NCBI GenBank assembly: GCA_963662175.1 | Contig: OY759224.1 | Span: forward strand, 29,645,489-29,709,488 | DNA from: Aradus depressus | Lineage: Eukaryota; Arthropoda; Insecta; Hemiptera; Aradidae | DNA: 64,000 nucleotides | Reading direction: 5' to 3' | Part shown: piece by piece, positions 42,366-53,457 of the stretch | Layout of the letters: each line of letters starts with the position of its first letter | How positions within the stretch are numbered: the stretch's first letter is position 1 | The notes under the pieces: model-generated | What the model was told of the DNA's origin: nothing | Databases searched by the model: none | Seen by the model: the letters and a program-made list of their open reading frames with translations, nothing else | Position numbers and translations under genes: made by a program

Positions 42366-42743
42366 CTCCAGAACATTAACCTAAGGCTAAGCCACTTCAG
42401 AACATTAACCAACAGCTAGGCCACTCCAGAACATTAATCTAAGGCTAGGCCACTTCAGAACATTAACCTAAGGGTAGGCCACTCGAGAACATTAACCTAA
42501 GGCTAGGCCATTTCAGAACATTAACCTAAAGCTAGACCACTTCAGAACATTAACCTAAGGGTAGGCCACTTCAGAACATCAACCTAAGGCGAGGCCACTT
42601 CAGAACATTAACCTAAGGCTTGGCCACTTCAGAACATTAACCTAAAGCTAGGCCACTTCAGAACATTAACCTAAAGCTAGGCCACTCCAAAACATTAACC
42701 TAAGGCTAGGCCACTTCAGAACATTAACCTAAGAGCTGGCCAT
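42366..42743 (+). repeat. 29-bp minisatellite, 13 units
   Basis: Unit about CACTTCAGAACATTAACC plus TAAGGCTAGGC; 13 units with point differences. Length not a multiple of three, all frames contain stops. Confidence 0.93.
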
Positions 42744-43264
42744 GCCAGCAAGTTGTGTTCTTGGTAGAACCCAGGGCTGGGCTATCTTTGACTAGATCTA
42801 AATTGCAATTTTTTAAAAAGAAAAGTTTGACTTATTGTTAGCGCGCAACACTAATTAATAATTACCCTAACTGATTCATTAGGCACATGACACGCAGCAG
42901 CTTTCTCACAGAAATAACCTTTTGTCACGCCATATTGATGTTTCTTAGTTCGATTTTTGTTTCTTTATACACTTAAAATTTTCTTAAAAGGCCAAATGAC
43001 AAAAAAAAGTCATCGGTGAATCATCGGCAATTGAAACAACGAATTGATTGACGTTATTTTAGGTCTGGACTGCACTTCGGTCTGTTGCACTTCAGTTGTC
43101 CTCCAATTATATTCTCTGTGTTCATCCTCCATGCAAACAGTACATACAAAATCATATCGGTGAATCACAGCCAATATAACTTCCCCAGCACGAACTATGA
43201 ATTATGTTTTCTTTCTTCCTCCAGAACAATTGACCGTGTGAACTAAAAATCATACTTTTTTTTT
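42744..43264 (+). repeat. Two family G tips and unassigned DNA
   Basis: GTCATCGGTGAATCATCGGC at about 43008 and ATATCGGTGAATCACAGCC with AACTTCCCCAGCACGAA at about 43155-43195. GGTCTGGACTGCACTTCGGT near 43062 recurs at 49450. Confidence 0.55.
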
Positions 43265-43960
43265 TTTTTTTAATTATACACATTAAAATTATAAATATAT
43301 AATGAAATCAATTATTATTAAATGTATAAAAACAGATGTTAGGAATGAAGTAACTTAAATAGTGAATAAATAAAAAAATGGACTAGTCACATTTTGTTTT
43401 AAAGCGAAATGTGAACAACCAATGAATGGAGGACAAAAGACGACGATCAGCTGTTTTAAATAGAGAGAAACAGTCTAATAAGGTTAAGGTGTTGTGAACC
43501 AGTCTGAGTGAGAGAAGAACGTACATTGGAAGTATGTAGAAGAGAAAAGGTACTTCTTATTTATATGTATATATGCCCAAAATATAAAAAAAATTATAAA
43601 TAGTAGCCATTATAATACAGAAAAAAGTTTTAAGTAATTAGTTCGTAAGATTTCTTTTTTAAAATAATTTCATTTTTTTTTTTTAATTTCCAATCTTAGT
43701 TATTCAATTCATTATGTAGGTTAAGAAAAAATATTATACCCCATATTTGTTCTCTAATTCTATACTATTCAATTTACCTGTGAACCCAGTAAGATAGTTT
43801 ATACCTTTGGATTGTATTGAACATTTTTGCTAATTTAGGAAAACAATATGGCATCTCTTTAGTATCTTTAGAAGAAATCCAAATGTAAAATTTGTTAATT
43901 GATTTTTTTTTTAAATACGTGAAATGAAATGAAAAAACAATTTTTAATCTGGGACATACG
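43265..43960 (+). repeat. Family P copy 2, diverged
   Basis: GATCAGCTGTTTTAAATAGA at 43445, GAAAAGGTACTTCTTATTTA at 43544, CAATATGGCATCTCTTTAG at 43844. Confidence 0.7.
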
Positions 43961-44536
43961 TCCCCTAAGAATAACAGCATAAGAGATAAACAAAAGAGAT
44001 ACCAGTATCAAACAAGTTGCATAAAAGATAACAAATAAGGGAGTATAGCAACTAAAGAAACAAAAGCAGTTAGAAATAAGGATAAACAGATCATAATAAA
44101 ATAAATGAGGAACAGTGTTAGAATTATAAAGTAAAAAAATAATAGCAAAAGTAAATATAAATGACAGAAAGGGTCACTGAGAGAGAGAGAGAGAAATAAA
44201 ATAATAAAATAAATAAATATAATATGTGTCATACACTCAGCTACATACATTAAATTACAGATATATATCCAAAATCCAGAATATCACACACCTATACATT
44301 ATTTTGCTTGGAATTGAAAGAAATGAGTGAAAAGAAAAAAAGGAATGATTACTTCTAAAATAAAATATGTAGTGACTAAACACATAGTGACCAAACATAT
44401 AGTGACTAGTTATATAGTGCCTAAACATATAGTGACCCTACATGTGATCCAACTGGGATGATGAAACTGAAGAGTAACATCAGTCCAGCTATAGACTGAG
44501 AGACTCATGGGAAGACGAGAACTATCCCATAGGACG
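43961..44536. other. No gene recognised
   Basis: (GA)n run at 44177-44192 and a short tandem of ACATATAGTGACTA units at 44380-44440. Confidence 0.4.
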
Positions 44537-44660
44537 CTAGCCCTGGGAATCAGACGTTTGATGAGTAAGGAGGTGCTGGAAGAGCTGGGATTTAAAAGAA
44601 ATTAGACTAGGAGCATGGCGAATCTGGAGAGGGAGTGAGTTCCAGTGCACTTTCTTCAAA
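44537..44660 (-). pseudogene. LINE RT C-terminal remnant (WNSLP motif)
   Basis: Minus-strand frame: KVHWNSLPLQIRHAPSLISF then KSQLFQHLL, stop at 44537-44539. W-N-S/K-L-P-x-x-I/V-R-x-A-x-S-L-x-x-F-K is the end of RT proteins in several LINE clades (CR1/L2/Jockey-like). It abuts a family P end at about 44650. Confidence 0.6.
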
Positions 44661-45130
44661 AACTTTTCGGAAATTACTGTAGAAATCAAAATTTAGTACA
44701 TCACACGGCAGTTATTGAGGTTTTTATCGTCAGTTAACAGTATAGTCTACTATAGTCCAAATGCCTAGGATATCACAAATTTCAGAAATAATAATAATAA
44801 AATCCTATATTGGCCATACCAGACAGTACTAGAATATCCAGTCAGAGTGGAGGATGTTATGGTGGTGTGCCAAGGTTAGAAACCACCATGTTATAGGTTC
44901 ATGGTTTCCAACCTTAGCCTGTTTATAGCCTATAACATAGTGTGTTGTTAATGTTATAGGACCCTATAGACGTTACACTACTGTACAAAACAACACAATC
45001 AAGGAACATGATATTATACATTCAGAGAACATGACCTTATACTAACTGATCTTGTTTACTTCCCTTCAGGTAATGTATTAATGGATTACAGAATATACTA
45101 TGCGTTTAAAAGATATTAGACAGAACGAAA
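44661..45130. other. Imperfect hairpin, otherwise unassigned
   Basis: 44870-44925 holds CAAGGTTAGAAACCACCATG and CATGGTTTCCAACCTTAG, inverted copies about 10 bp apart, similar to a hAT terminal sequence. Confidence 0.4.
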
Positions 45131-46080
45131 TTTATATGTGAATCAACAGCTATGTACTTCCCCAGAACGAATTAATCAATTAAGTGTTCGACTGTTAAGG
45201 CTAAATATTTGACTCACATAGTAGCTTTTGGATGCTCAAACTAAATTTTGGGTCGATGCATTCATTACATCGGCAGTTATTAGAGTATTTAAGCCCCCTC
45301 TCTAGCCCCCATTATCCTTATGGTGAGGGCGCCGGTAGCTCAGTGGTATGCATGCTTGACTTCTGAGCTCAAGAATGTGGGTTCGTAACCCGACCGAGGC
45401 CCTTAGTTTATTTTACCTGGAAGGTAAAATGAACTTAAGCACGCCGTCCTTCGGATGGGACGTTAAGCGATGGTCCCGAGCCTGTACGATGTCAGGTACC
45501 CGTTAAAGACCCCTATCCTAAGTGAATGAAAATTTAGGGTAGACAAAATTTAGGACTTCCACAGTAGAGTCGGGTTCATGTCCACCAGAGTGACGAAAGA
45601 GCGCTCTGGTAGTAGGCGATATGACCTCGTAGTTAAAGCCCGGGCATGAGTCATAAAACCTAACCTAACCATCCTTATGAGTTTTTGAATTTAAATATAA
45701 AATTTCATGTCAATACATTCATTACAACGGCAGTTATTAAAGTTTCTGTGTTGCCTCCCTTTAACTACTCTCTTTCCATTGGCCGATTTGGCTACAAATA
45801 TAGGTGTTGTCCTTAGATGGCTTTGAATTCTTATATGAAATTTCGTGTCTTCACTTTAATCCAATCCTTCCCTTTGACCAATTTGGCTGAAAATCAATAG
45901 GTTTCTGGATATACACATAAACTTTCGTGTTGATACATTGATTCCATCGGGAGTTATCGTGATCACAGACACACATGAAATTTTTTCAGTATTGCAATCG
46001 CGAGATCGAAAAACTTGATGTTTCACCATCGATTTTCTGACTGATTACACAACTTCCCCTATACTTCTGAAAGCTATTTT
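45131..46080 (+). repeat. Family G, long copy split by SINE-A
   Basis: TGTGAATCAACAGCTATGTA with TACTTCCCCAGAACGAATTA at the left; three CATTCATTACATCGG-type units; ACAACTTCCCCTATACTTCT at the right. SINE-A occupies 45323-45670. Confidence 0.75.
45323..45670 (+). mobile_element. SINE-A, full length, CCTAA-type tail
   Basis: Target duplication ATCCTTATG at 45314-45322 and 45671-45679. Tail CATAAAACCTAACCTAACC. Confidence 0.94.
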
Positions 46081-46139
46081 TCTCATAACAGAGACAATTT
46101 ATTTAAAAGTTTCTCCAGTGAGAGAATTCATGGAATTTT

Positions 46140-46660
46140 ATTTTCTTCCCCAGCTACTCCAAGTATAGGGAATAATATTGTATAAAATGTAGTCGATCAG
46201 AAATTCGATATTGAATTTTCACTGGAATTCTATATTCTCAGACCTTTTGATTTCAAAAATAACAAAAAATCTCTTGTCTGTGTGTATGCGTCGGTCCGAT
46301 AACTCTCGATAAAATGTATATAACGATGCAGAATTTTATAAGGATCTCTAAAAACCCCCTAGGGATGACAACATTCAGATTTTCAGCAAAATTAGCCGAA
46401 GTGAAGAGAAGACTAGAGTGGTGGGGAGGGGGGGGGGGGGGGGGGGGCTTAACACAAGACTACTCAATAACTGCCGATATAATGAATGTATTGACACCAA
46501 ATTTGGTATGTATATTCAAAGCCCTATAAGGCCCTATAATATCAATTTTCAGTGAAATCAGCCGAAGGGAAGGGCGGACTCAACGCGAAAATCCCAACAA
46601 CTTTCGATGTAATGAATATATCCCTCTCTTTCTTTTTAATTGTATATTTACAACTATATA
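46140..46660 (-). repeat. Family G, minus copy with G-tract
   Basis: CTTCCCCAGCTACTCCAAGT at the left, TGCCGATATAATGAATGTAT inside; G tract of about 25 bases at 46421-46447. Confidence 0.7.
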
Positions 46661-46849
46661 TAATACGCAAATTTCATATATAATAATAAATGTCTTGGAT
46701 GTTGAAAGAGAAATCATTCATCAATGACACGCCATTATCTTCTTATTTTACTGATAAGAAAGAGGAATTAAATATATTTAAAAAAAATATTTAAAAAAAA
46801 AAATAATTAAATGATAAAGAAACATAAACCGTTTGTATATGATTAGTCT

Positions 46850-47090
46850 TCAATGCACCAGTAGGTCTCGAGGCCATTGCCGCCTCAGTCTCCGAACATG
46901 AACATTAGGAAGGGTTCTTGTGGCAAGTCTGCAGACTAAAGGATTAGGGTGAAAGGAAAGGATAGAGTGGAATTTTCTGTAGCGGGATTTAATTACATCC
47001 CTTACAAAGGGAATCTGCAGGTCATTGTGAAGGATAGAATGGAGCGTTTGTGATTTTACGAAGGATAAGGGTTTGTGGGGTTTGGATTCT
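46850..47090 (-). pseudogene. Jockey-like LINE C-terminal end, frameshifted
   Basis: Minus strand: RIQTPQTLILRKITNAPFYP, then after a small frame change LHNDLQIPFVRDVIKSRYR and a final RRLRRQWPRDLLVH before a stop at 46850-46852. It matches the region at 33303-33587 motif for motif, so both belong to one family, and both are 5'-truncated near the same point. Confidence 0.72.
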
Positions 47091-47094
47091 ATAA

Positions 47095-47285
47095 GATAAT
47101 GAATATATCAGCACAAACTCCAATACGAGGATTCGGAAGCCACTATGTAGGTCAAATATTAAATTGTAGCCCAAACGGCGAAAACTTAATTGATTAATTC
47201 GTGCTGGGGAAGTACATAGCCGGTGATTCATTCAACATCGATTTTTTGATCGATAGCATAATTTGTATAATTGGGGAAGTATAAC
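47095..47285 (-). repeat. Family G end, minus
   Basis: GATTAATTCGTGCTGGGGAA, GCCGGTGATTCATTCAAC, then ATAATTGGGGAAGTAT. Confidence 0.7.
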
Positions 47286-47694
47286 AGATTTGAGTGAATG
47301 ATTTCTCGTGTTGAATGGTTATTGTTGAACCCAGAAGTTGCAGTCAATACAGTTGACGTTCACTCAGTGTTGAACTGTCTGCTCGACTGATCAAAGGAGC
47401 ACGACTGGGCGACTGTCAGACACAGCTTGACAACATATACGACAGTTCACACCCTCTACAAACCAGTCAGTTATAAACATTCAACATCGAACCTTTCTCT
47501 CAATGTAATTATCAACTAAACAAACATACCAGACATTCGCTTCTACAAAAGAATGTTTAAAAAAAAAACAGAACCGGAGCAAGTTTTTAGATGGAAGTAC
47601 ATAATTTTAAATTGAATCCATTTCAAATTGAAATGATCAAACTATAAAATTGTCCACGTAAATTTATTATGGAAAAAAATATTAAATTATGAAT
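47286..47694. other. No gene recognised; single-copy-looking DNA
   Basis: 47340-47500 has higher GC and no match elsewhere in the window; CCAGTCAGTTATAAACATTC at 47463 resembles an insect initiator plus TATA-like pair, but no coding follows. Confidence 0.3.
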
Positions 47695-48022
47695 TTAAAA
47701 AACCCCCGACACAATAAATAAACCTTCCAAAAAAAAAAAAGGGGGGGGGGGCTTGAAGGGCTCAGGGGGGAGGGCTTGGCCTTATAAACATTTGAACTCA
47801 AACTCCAAGTCTCTAGCTGTAATAGAGGCCGAGATCCCTACACAGGCTTGATGAAACCTGAACATCTTGGAGACGCCATACCCGATTTCCACCAAACATG
47901 GCTAAGAACCATCTCACAAATACCATCTTTTGAAACGAAACAACCGCATTGAAATCGGTTCAGCCGTCTTGGAACTATGATGCCACAGACAGACACACGC
48001 ACAGACAAAGGCTTCAAACTTA
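47695..48022. repeat. Repeat with ACCCCCGACACAA end
   Basis: Starts AACCCCCGACACAATAAATA and ends GACAAAGGCTTCAAACTTAT, with GATTTCCACCAAACATGGCT and GAAATCGGTTCAGCCGTCTT inside. The inner part recurs at 54361-54540 and the end at 14990-15073. Confidence 0.7.
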
Positions 48023-48600
48023 TAATCGAATTGACGAATGCATGCACTTAAAGAGTATTATATTGAAAGTGGTCGATCTTAGGAGAATATTCAGGAATGA
48101 AATATTGTAGATTAGTTCTAACAAAATTTTATTTACATATTATAATAATAATAAAATAGTATAATATACAATTATATCGTATAAAGTGCAATTTGTCATG
48201 GAATAATGTACATAGAATCATTTCTTCAAAAGTATTTTCCAAGTATTTTGCTTGAGAAAGTTTATCGTTATTGTACATTATCTTGTAGTTTATAATAATA
48301 ATTACATTTACAACAATAATTATTATTCATTAACTTAATATATCGACATCCATATCGTCAGATTTGCCTCATTATTTTCATCATTGTTATGTGTTGTTAT
48401 TGGCCTAGACTCGTCACATTCAGTATCATGCACATTATTTTCTTCAAAATCTATAAATGAAATGATTGGTTTATGGTCACTAAAGTGAGAAGAGAAAGTG
48501 AAACCATTTCCATAATAGAAATAGTATCGTTTTATTTTCCCAACTGTACGAAGTATAAAGAAAGTTATTATCGCTCAGAAATTCTTTAACTTTTCAAATA
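48023..48600. other. No gene recognised
   Basis: AT-rich, no readable frame. Confidence 0.35.
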
Positions 48601-48604
48601 AACA

Positions 48605-49130
48605 TATGATGTCGTCGGTAAATCTCTGCATATGTACTTCCCAGCACAAATTCAAAATCAGTAGACTGTTTGCGCTAATATTAGCTTATGGGCTCCTAAA
48701 TCCTCATAAATTTTATGTCGATACATTCATTACATCGGCAGTTATTGACCCCCTTCTCTGAACGTTTTTCTTTAGTTGAAATACCTGAAATTTGATATAT
48801 TATGTTATTGGGGATTCAAGCTCCCATCAAATGACTTAAATGTCTTTAAATATGAAATTTCATGTCGATACATTCAACTCATCGGCAGTTATTGGGATTT
48901 TTGTGATAAGCCTCTCCCTCAATCCCCCTTTTGGTCGATTTGGCTGAAAACAATAGGTGTCATCTTTAGAGGGTTCTGCATTCACATATACAATTTCATG
49001 TCGATACATTCGATAGTTATCATGTTCACAGACACACACGTATATTTTTGAAATCAGGAGGTCATAAAATTCCGCACCGAATTTTTGACAGATTACATAA
49101 CTTCCCCTTTACTTCGTATAGCTGGAAAAA
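48605..49130 (+). repeat. Family G, near-complete copy
   Basis: GTCGTCGGTAAATCTCTGCA, TACTTCCCAGCAC, three CATTCA/ATCGGCAGTTAT units, ATAACTTCCCCTTTACTTCG and TATAGCTGG at the end. Confidence 0.75.
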
Positions 49131-49199
49131 TGAAAAGCTCTTTAAATTAAAGCCTTCAAAAGTAGGTTATTATTTTTTAGTCTTATTATTACTAATTCC

Positions 49200-49635
49200 T
49201 GTTACGAATTTTTAATTTAGTTTATTTCAGGGGGGCGACGTCCTTAGAAAGCCTTCCTATTAAAATATTAACTCTTTGGAAAGTAAGTTTGATGGGAGCC
49301 TGAACGGAGGCTCAGACATGAGTCACTCATTAAGTCAGCCTATTTACTTTTAATAGGCGCCCCCCCCCCCCCTCCCCCTCAAAAAGTATTATCATTTTAA
49401 TAAGGCAAGTGTGAGCGACTTATGAGCCTTAGGTTAAACATTATTTGAGGTCTGGACTGCACTTCGGTCTTTGCACTCCAGTTGTGCACAAATTATATTC
49501 TCTATGTTCATCCTCCATGCAAGTATATTCAAAGTCATCAGTGAATCACGGCCATTGTACTTCCCCATCACGAATTAATAAATTAGTCCCCCCTCTGATC
49601 TCACCCCTCTTTTTGGCCGATTCCGATCAAAATGG
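49200..49635. repeat. Unassigned DNA plus family G tip
   Basis: C-tract at 49360-49375; GTCATCAGTGAATCACGGCC and GTACTTCCCC at 49531-49566. Confidence 0.5.
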
Positions 49636-49684
49636 TCCAAGTGATATGTTAAGTGCATCATCGGGTACAAAAATGATAGTTTCA

Positions 49685-50025
49685 CAGGATGTCAAATATA
49701 AGGTAGTCTGACCTCTCACAGATTTGTTAGTTGTCAACTCTTGTTAGTTGTGACTCAGATGGTGGACAGGAATAACTCGTCTGTCCCCATCCATGATATT
49801 TTAAATTGTTAATGTTTGTTGTTGTAGATTTTTATTTATTTATTTTTATTATTTAGTTAATTCAAAAAATTTTTTATCAGACTGCCTGATGATGAGGGAA
49901 ACCTCGAAAGCCGGCTAGCTATTACTTTAATAAAAATCTGTGAGAGGTCAGACTACCTTATATTTGACATCCTGCGAAATAATCACTTCTCACTACATCA
50001 GCCATCTTCATATTAAAATGATAGT
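49685..50025 (+). mobile_element. Family H insertion: hammerhead flanked by 41-bp inverted repeats
   Basis: CAGGATGTCAAATATAAGGT at 49687 and ACCTTATATTTGACATCCTG ending about 49975 bracket the ribozyme core at 49881-49920; the inverted arms are essentially perfect for about 41 bp. The right side continues with ATCACTTCTCACTACATCAG as in the copy at 2520. Confidence 0.75.
49875..49935 (+). ncRNA. Hammerhead ribozyme core, best copy
   Basis: CUGAUGA at 49886-49892; stem II GAGG (49894-49897) with CCUC (49902-49905) closed by a GAAA tetraloop; GAAA core at 49906-49909; palindromic AGCCGGCU as stem III; A49917 as the predicted cleavage residue; GC/GC starts stem I. All canonical core residues are present. 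Short stem III suggests a dimer-active, Penelope-type ribozyme. Confidence 0.75.
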
Positions 50026-50320
50026 TCTTTTCAGAAAAAAAGTTGTACAAGTGAAATCCTAGCCAGTGCTGAGATCTGGTGGCAAATCACTTATACCACT
50101 TTGGTGACATGAACAAGGAACTTAAACATACCAATAGTGACCTTGAAAATAAGTTTTTTATTCAATTTTATGGTTTGCTAACAGCAACTTTCACCATAAA
50201 AGCAGAAGACAAATATTTCCGGTTTCGATAAATTATAGATTTTTTAAATCAGTTAAGAACTTAATGCACAGTTTCTTCAAAGTTTAAAAAATGTCACTTG
50301 GACCATTTTGATTCTAACCC
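50026..50320 (-). repeat. Repeat, inverted twin of 57186-57480
   Basis: Nearly identical over about 275 bp to the other copy in opposite orientation (GTGAAATCCTAGCCAGTGCT, GGTTTGCTAACAGCAACTTT, CTTGGACCATTTTGATTC). The ends TCAAAATGGTCCAAGTGA and AAAATGATAGTT also appear at 49636-49680, where family H has landed. Confidence 0.85.
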
Positions 50321-50470
50321 GTCAGTTGTCGTACTAACGGGGTTTTTGTATTTACATATGAAATTTCATATCGATACATTCATTCCAACGGCAGTTATAC
50401 ACTGACATTTTTTTTTTTTTTTCTGAAAGTTGGCTTCTGAATGATTGTGAAAAATCGGCTTTTCTGCTAG
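50321..50470 (+). repeat. Family G fragment
   Basis: AATTTCATATCGATACATTC, ATTCCAACGGCAGTTATA and a T-run. Confidence 0.5.
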
Positions 50471-50726
50471 AAATATGGAACTTTTATAACGAGGACAGCA
50501 TACCCTCTTCTTTAAAGTGACTTACAGATATTTTACTAACACATCTTACTTAGAGACAGGCCTTCTTTTTGAATCAAGGGAAGTAAAAATTAAAAAACTT
50601 CATTTGGAACAAATGCATTTATTCAAATGCATTTTTTGTATTGAAAGTCGGTTGATTTTTAATTTGGGGTGCCATCTCTTATCTCAGAAATACATTAAAC
50701 AATCTTCTCATTACGCCTTAATTGGT

Positions 50727-50818
50727 TATTATGACATGCCCGGGCTTTAACTGTACCATATCGCCTACTACCAGAGTCCTCTTTCGTCCCTCTGGACATG
50801 AGCCCGAATCTATATTAT
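50727..50818 (-). mobile_element. SINE-A 3' fragment
   Basis: TTATGACATGCCCGGGCTTT to GAGCCCGAATCTATATT. Confidence 0.7.
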
Positions 50819-50999
50819 GGTTTAAGGGAAATAAATATTATTAGTTAGTATTATTATGTTATTAATTCATATTATTATTATTCATTACATTCCCAAGGGT
50901 TCTGAACATACATATATACAACATATCGATATATTCATTATATAGGGGCTTGCCAGTAATGTCAGTACATATAATATACTGTATACACTATATTATATG

Positions 51000-51158
51000 T
51001 CTGGTGAACATGAGCCCGACTCTACAGTGTGAGTCCTAAATGTTGGCTACCCTGGTTTACGCACCTAGGGAGGGGTGAATAAACATCGTTCAAGCTGGGG
51101 AACATAGCTTAACGTCCCATCAGAAGGACGGCGTGCTCAAGTTTTTTTTATCCGTCAG
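51000..51158 (-). mobile_element. SINE-A fragment
   Basis: CTGGTGAACATGAGCCCGAC to GAAGGACGGCGTGCTCAAG; overlaps in content with the previous fragment, so a separate copy or a duplication. Confidence 0.7.
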
Positions 51159-51259
51159 GGTCTCTGCTGTTTCAGGCTATGAATGAGAGTCTGCTAGGAT
51201 GGTAGTCTGTTGAGGAAGGAGAACTCCCTCCTGTTTTATGACAGAGGGACAGGGTAGAG

Positions 51260-51880
51260 TTTCATTAGGGCTCCGGGTAACAGGTGTTTACCTAGAGGGT
51301 TAGGTGGCAAACGGCATCCCACACTAATTGCTTCTCTCAGCTAACTTGGCAGACGGTTAGTTCGATCCGACCTCACACAAAGGCAGCCCAACTTGGTAAA
51401 GTGGTAAGCCCGGTTATCCAGAGCATCAGTTATCCAGAGCATCAGTTATCCAGAGCATCAGTTATCCGGAGCATCAGTTTCATTAGGGCTCCGGGTAACA
51501 GGTGTTTACCTTCAGGGTTAGGTGGCAAACGGCATCCCTCACTAATTGCTTCTCTCAGCTAACTTGGCAGACGGTTAGTTCGATCCGACCTCACACAAAG
51601 GCAGCCCAACTTGGTAAAGTGGTAAGCCCGGTTATCCAGAGCATCAGTTATCCAGAGCATCAGTTATCCGGAGCATCAGTTATCCGGAGCATCAGTTTCA
51701 TTAGGGTTCCGGGTAACAGGTGTTTACCTAGAGGGTTAGGTGGCAAACGGCATCCCTCACTAATTGCTTCTCTCAGCTAACTTGGCAGACGGTTAGTTCG
51801 ATCCGACCTCACACAGAGGCAGCCCAACTTGGTAAAGTGGTAGGCCCGGTTATCCAGAGCCTCAGTTATCCGGATGTTTA
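51260..51880 (+). repeat. 218-bp tandem array, three units, with nested 16-bp repeats
   Basis: TTTCATTAGGG(C/T)TCCGGGTAA at 51260, 51478 and 51696, exactly 218 bp apart. Each unit ends in two to four TTATCCAGAGCATCAG repeats whose CAGAGC/CGGAGC variants are reshuffled between units. Confidence 0.93.
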
Positions 51881-51934
51881 AAAAAAAAAAAAAAGTACTA
51901 CATTGCTATTGCTTTCCTGGCTATATGATATTAA

Positions 51935-52017
51935 GTAATCAGTTAGAAATTCTATGTTGTTTTCACCGAAATTTCACTTTTTCAGACCATCTGATTCCAA
52001 AATTAGAAAAAAAAAAT
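51935..52017 (-). repeat. Family G end, minus
   Basis: AGTTAGAAATTCTATGTTGT, CACCGAAATTTCACTTTTTC, CTGATTCCAAAATT. Confidence 0.55.
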
Positions 52018-52018
52018 A

Positions 52019-52361
52019 CAGTAGAGTCCCGCTAATCCGGACACCGATTATCCAGACATCCGGTTAATCCGGACGGGAATTTAAAAAAAACTAATTAAAA
52101 TTTAGTAAACTAAAAATTTAATTTAGCGAGCGGTAAGTACGAAAATAATTCAAAGAGTGAGGTTTCACCTGACTTACTCAGTTGACTACGATGAAAAAGT
52201 TCAGACAAAGAAGTGGTGCGCTAAATATTTACTCTAATATTCAAAAAAATATTTTAAAATATTTATCATGTTCATTTTATAGAAAATTCCGTTTAATGCG
52301 GACTTTCGGTGATCCGGACGGAGTCCGGTCCCATCTAGTCCGGATTAGTGGGACTCTACTG
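52019..52361. mobile_element. Tigger-type MITE
   Basis: CAGTAGAGTCCCGCTAATCC and reverse complement of right end CAGTAGAGTCCCACTAATCC; TA on both sides (52017-52018, 52362-52363). 343 bp. Further CCGGAC motifs lie just inside both ends. Confidence 0.92.
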
Positions 52362-52363
52362 TA

Positions 52364-52470
52364 TGTCGGTTAATCACTCGCACTTTCCAGCGTGAATCAA
52401 TCAATTTTCGCTCTCTCTCCAAAGCAACCGTTTACGGCTAAAAATCAATATTTTACTTCCAGCGCTGGGC
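52364..52470 (+). repeat. Family G tip
   Basis: GTCGGTTAATCACTCGCACT, AATCAATCAATTTTCGCTCT. Confidence 0.55.
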
Positions 52471-52479
52471 TTCCTCATT

Positions 52480-53000
52480 ACCTTGTCCGTCGTCTTGGCT
52501 TATCTGCATCTTAGCAAATCTAAGAATCCTTCCATGGTTGAATCTTCTAAAATTTCCTTCTTGAATCATATTTCTACTGAAAATGTGAAATCTCATCCAA
52601 GCATATCAGGTACCGTGTCCTGTGTGTACGAGTATTCCTGTCAGTTGTCGATGTTGTCGCTTCTGTTGATGTCCCCCAAGACCTTGCAATCCTCACCCAG
52701 AATCACTTTCGTCTGCCTACATGTAGATATTTCTCTCAGTGACCTCTTCAAAAACGTCTTCTCTCCACTTCTGTATGCTGGTTTGCCTTCCTGGATCTGC
52801 TTCTTCGTTTCCTTGAATCCCCGAAAGATTGGAGACCCTGTAGTCCAACTTTCTTGTAGTTTCCTAAGATGTATAGCTGATTCACTCACTCCCCATATAT
52901 CTTTGATCTGATTTCAGCGTTAGCAAGTGCTTGGAGTCCTGCTGGACTGTCGGTGAAGATCATCACCTCCTCACCATCACCATGTCACTATTCATTACTC
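52480..53000 (-). pseudogene. LINE ORF2 RNase H remnant
   Basis: Minus-strand EVMIFTDSPAGLQALANAEI fits the V-x-I-F-T-D-S-x-A-A-L-x-A-L block of LINE RNase H domains, including the catalytic D after IFT. Downstream, in a shifted frame, an 82-codon stretch (52641-52889) continues with basic, cysteine-poor sequence that fits the decayed end of this domain. Several frame changes and stops. The plus-strand 142-codon frame over the same DNA is probably its shadow. Confidence 0.5.
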
Positions 53001-53350
53001 GAAGAAGACGAGATCATCAGGATCATCAACCCATCACAGAGTTACTGTCAGCATCCAGGAATAAGGGACACGAGAGAAGAAGAGAAATACCACTTTATAT
53101 ATTCAGCCAGCTGGAAGCGAGGAGCAGTTTGGGTCCTTTCACCCATCTGCACTTGTCTTGACATTTTTCGACCTCCATTTCTTGTGTATGAACATTGTTT
53201 CCATTCTTTCTCATAAGCCTTATTAACACATCTTAATGCTTGTATTCTAATGTTAAAAATTCCAGAAATCTTGAATTAGCTATAAACTAATGAGAATAGA
53301 TTTAAATTATATATAAAAATATATTATATATAATGAAAAAAAATATATAG
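53001..53350. other. No gene recognised
   Basis: GAAGAAGACGAGATCATCAGG-like GC-rich start, then AT-rich DNA. Confidence 0.3.
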
Positions 53351-53351
53351 T

Positions 53352-53457
53352 GAAAAACCTTGAGCACGCTGACTTCGGATGGGACCTTAAGAGATGGTCC
53401 CGAGCCTGTACAATGTCAGGTACCTTAAGTGAATAAACATGGGTAGGCAAAATGTAG
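53352..53457 (+). mobile_element. SINE-A central fragment
   Basis: ACCTTGAGCACGCTGACTTC to GGGTAGGCAAAATGTAG. Confidence 0.75.

Noticed and set aside
51502..51780. 92-codon frame
   Set aside because: Spans the 218-bp array and its nested repeats; no domain.
52483..52911. 142-codon plus-strand frame
   Set aside because: The opposite strand shows an RNase H-like LINE motif; the plus frame looks like its shadow.
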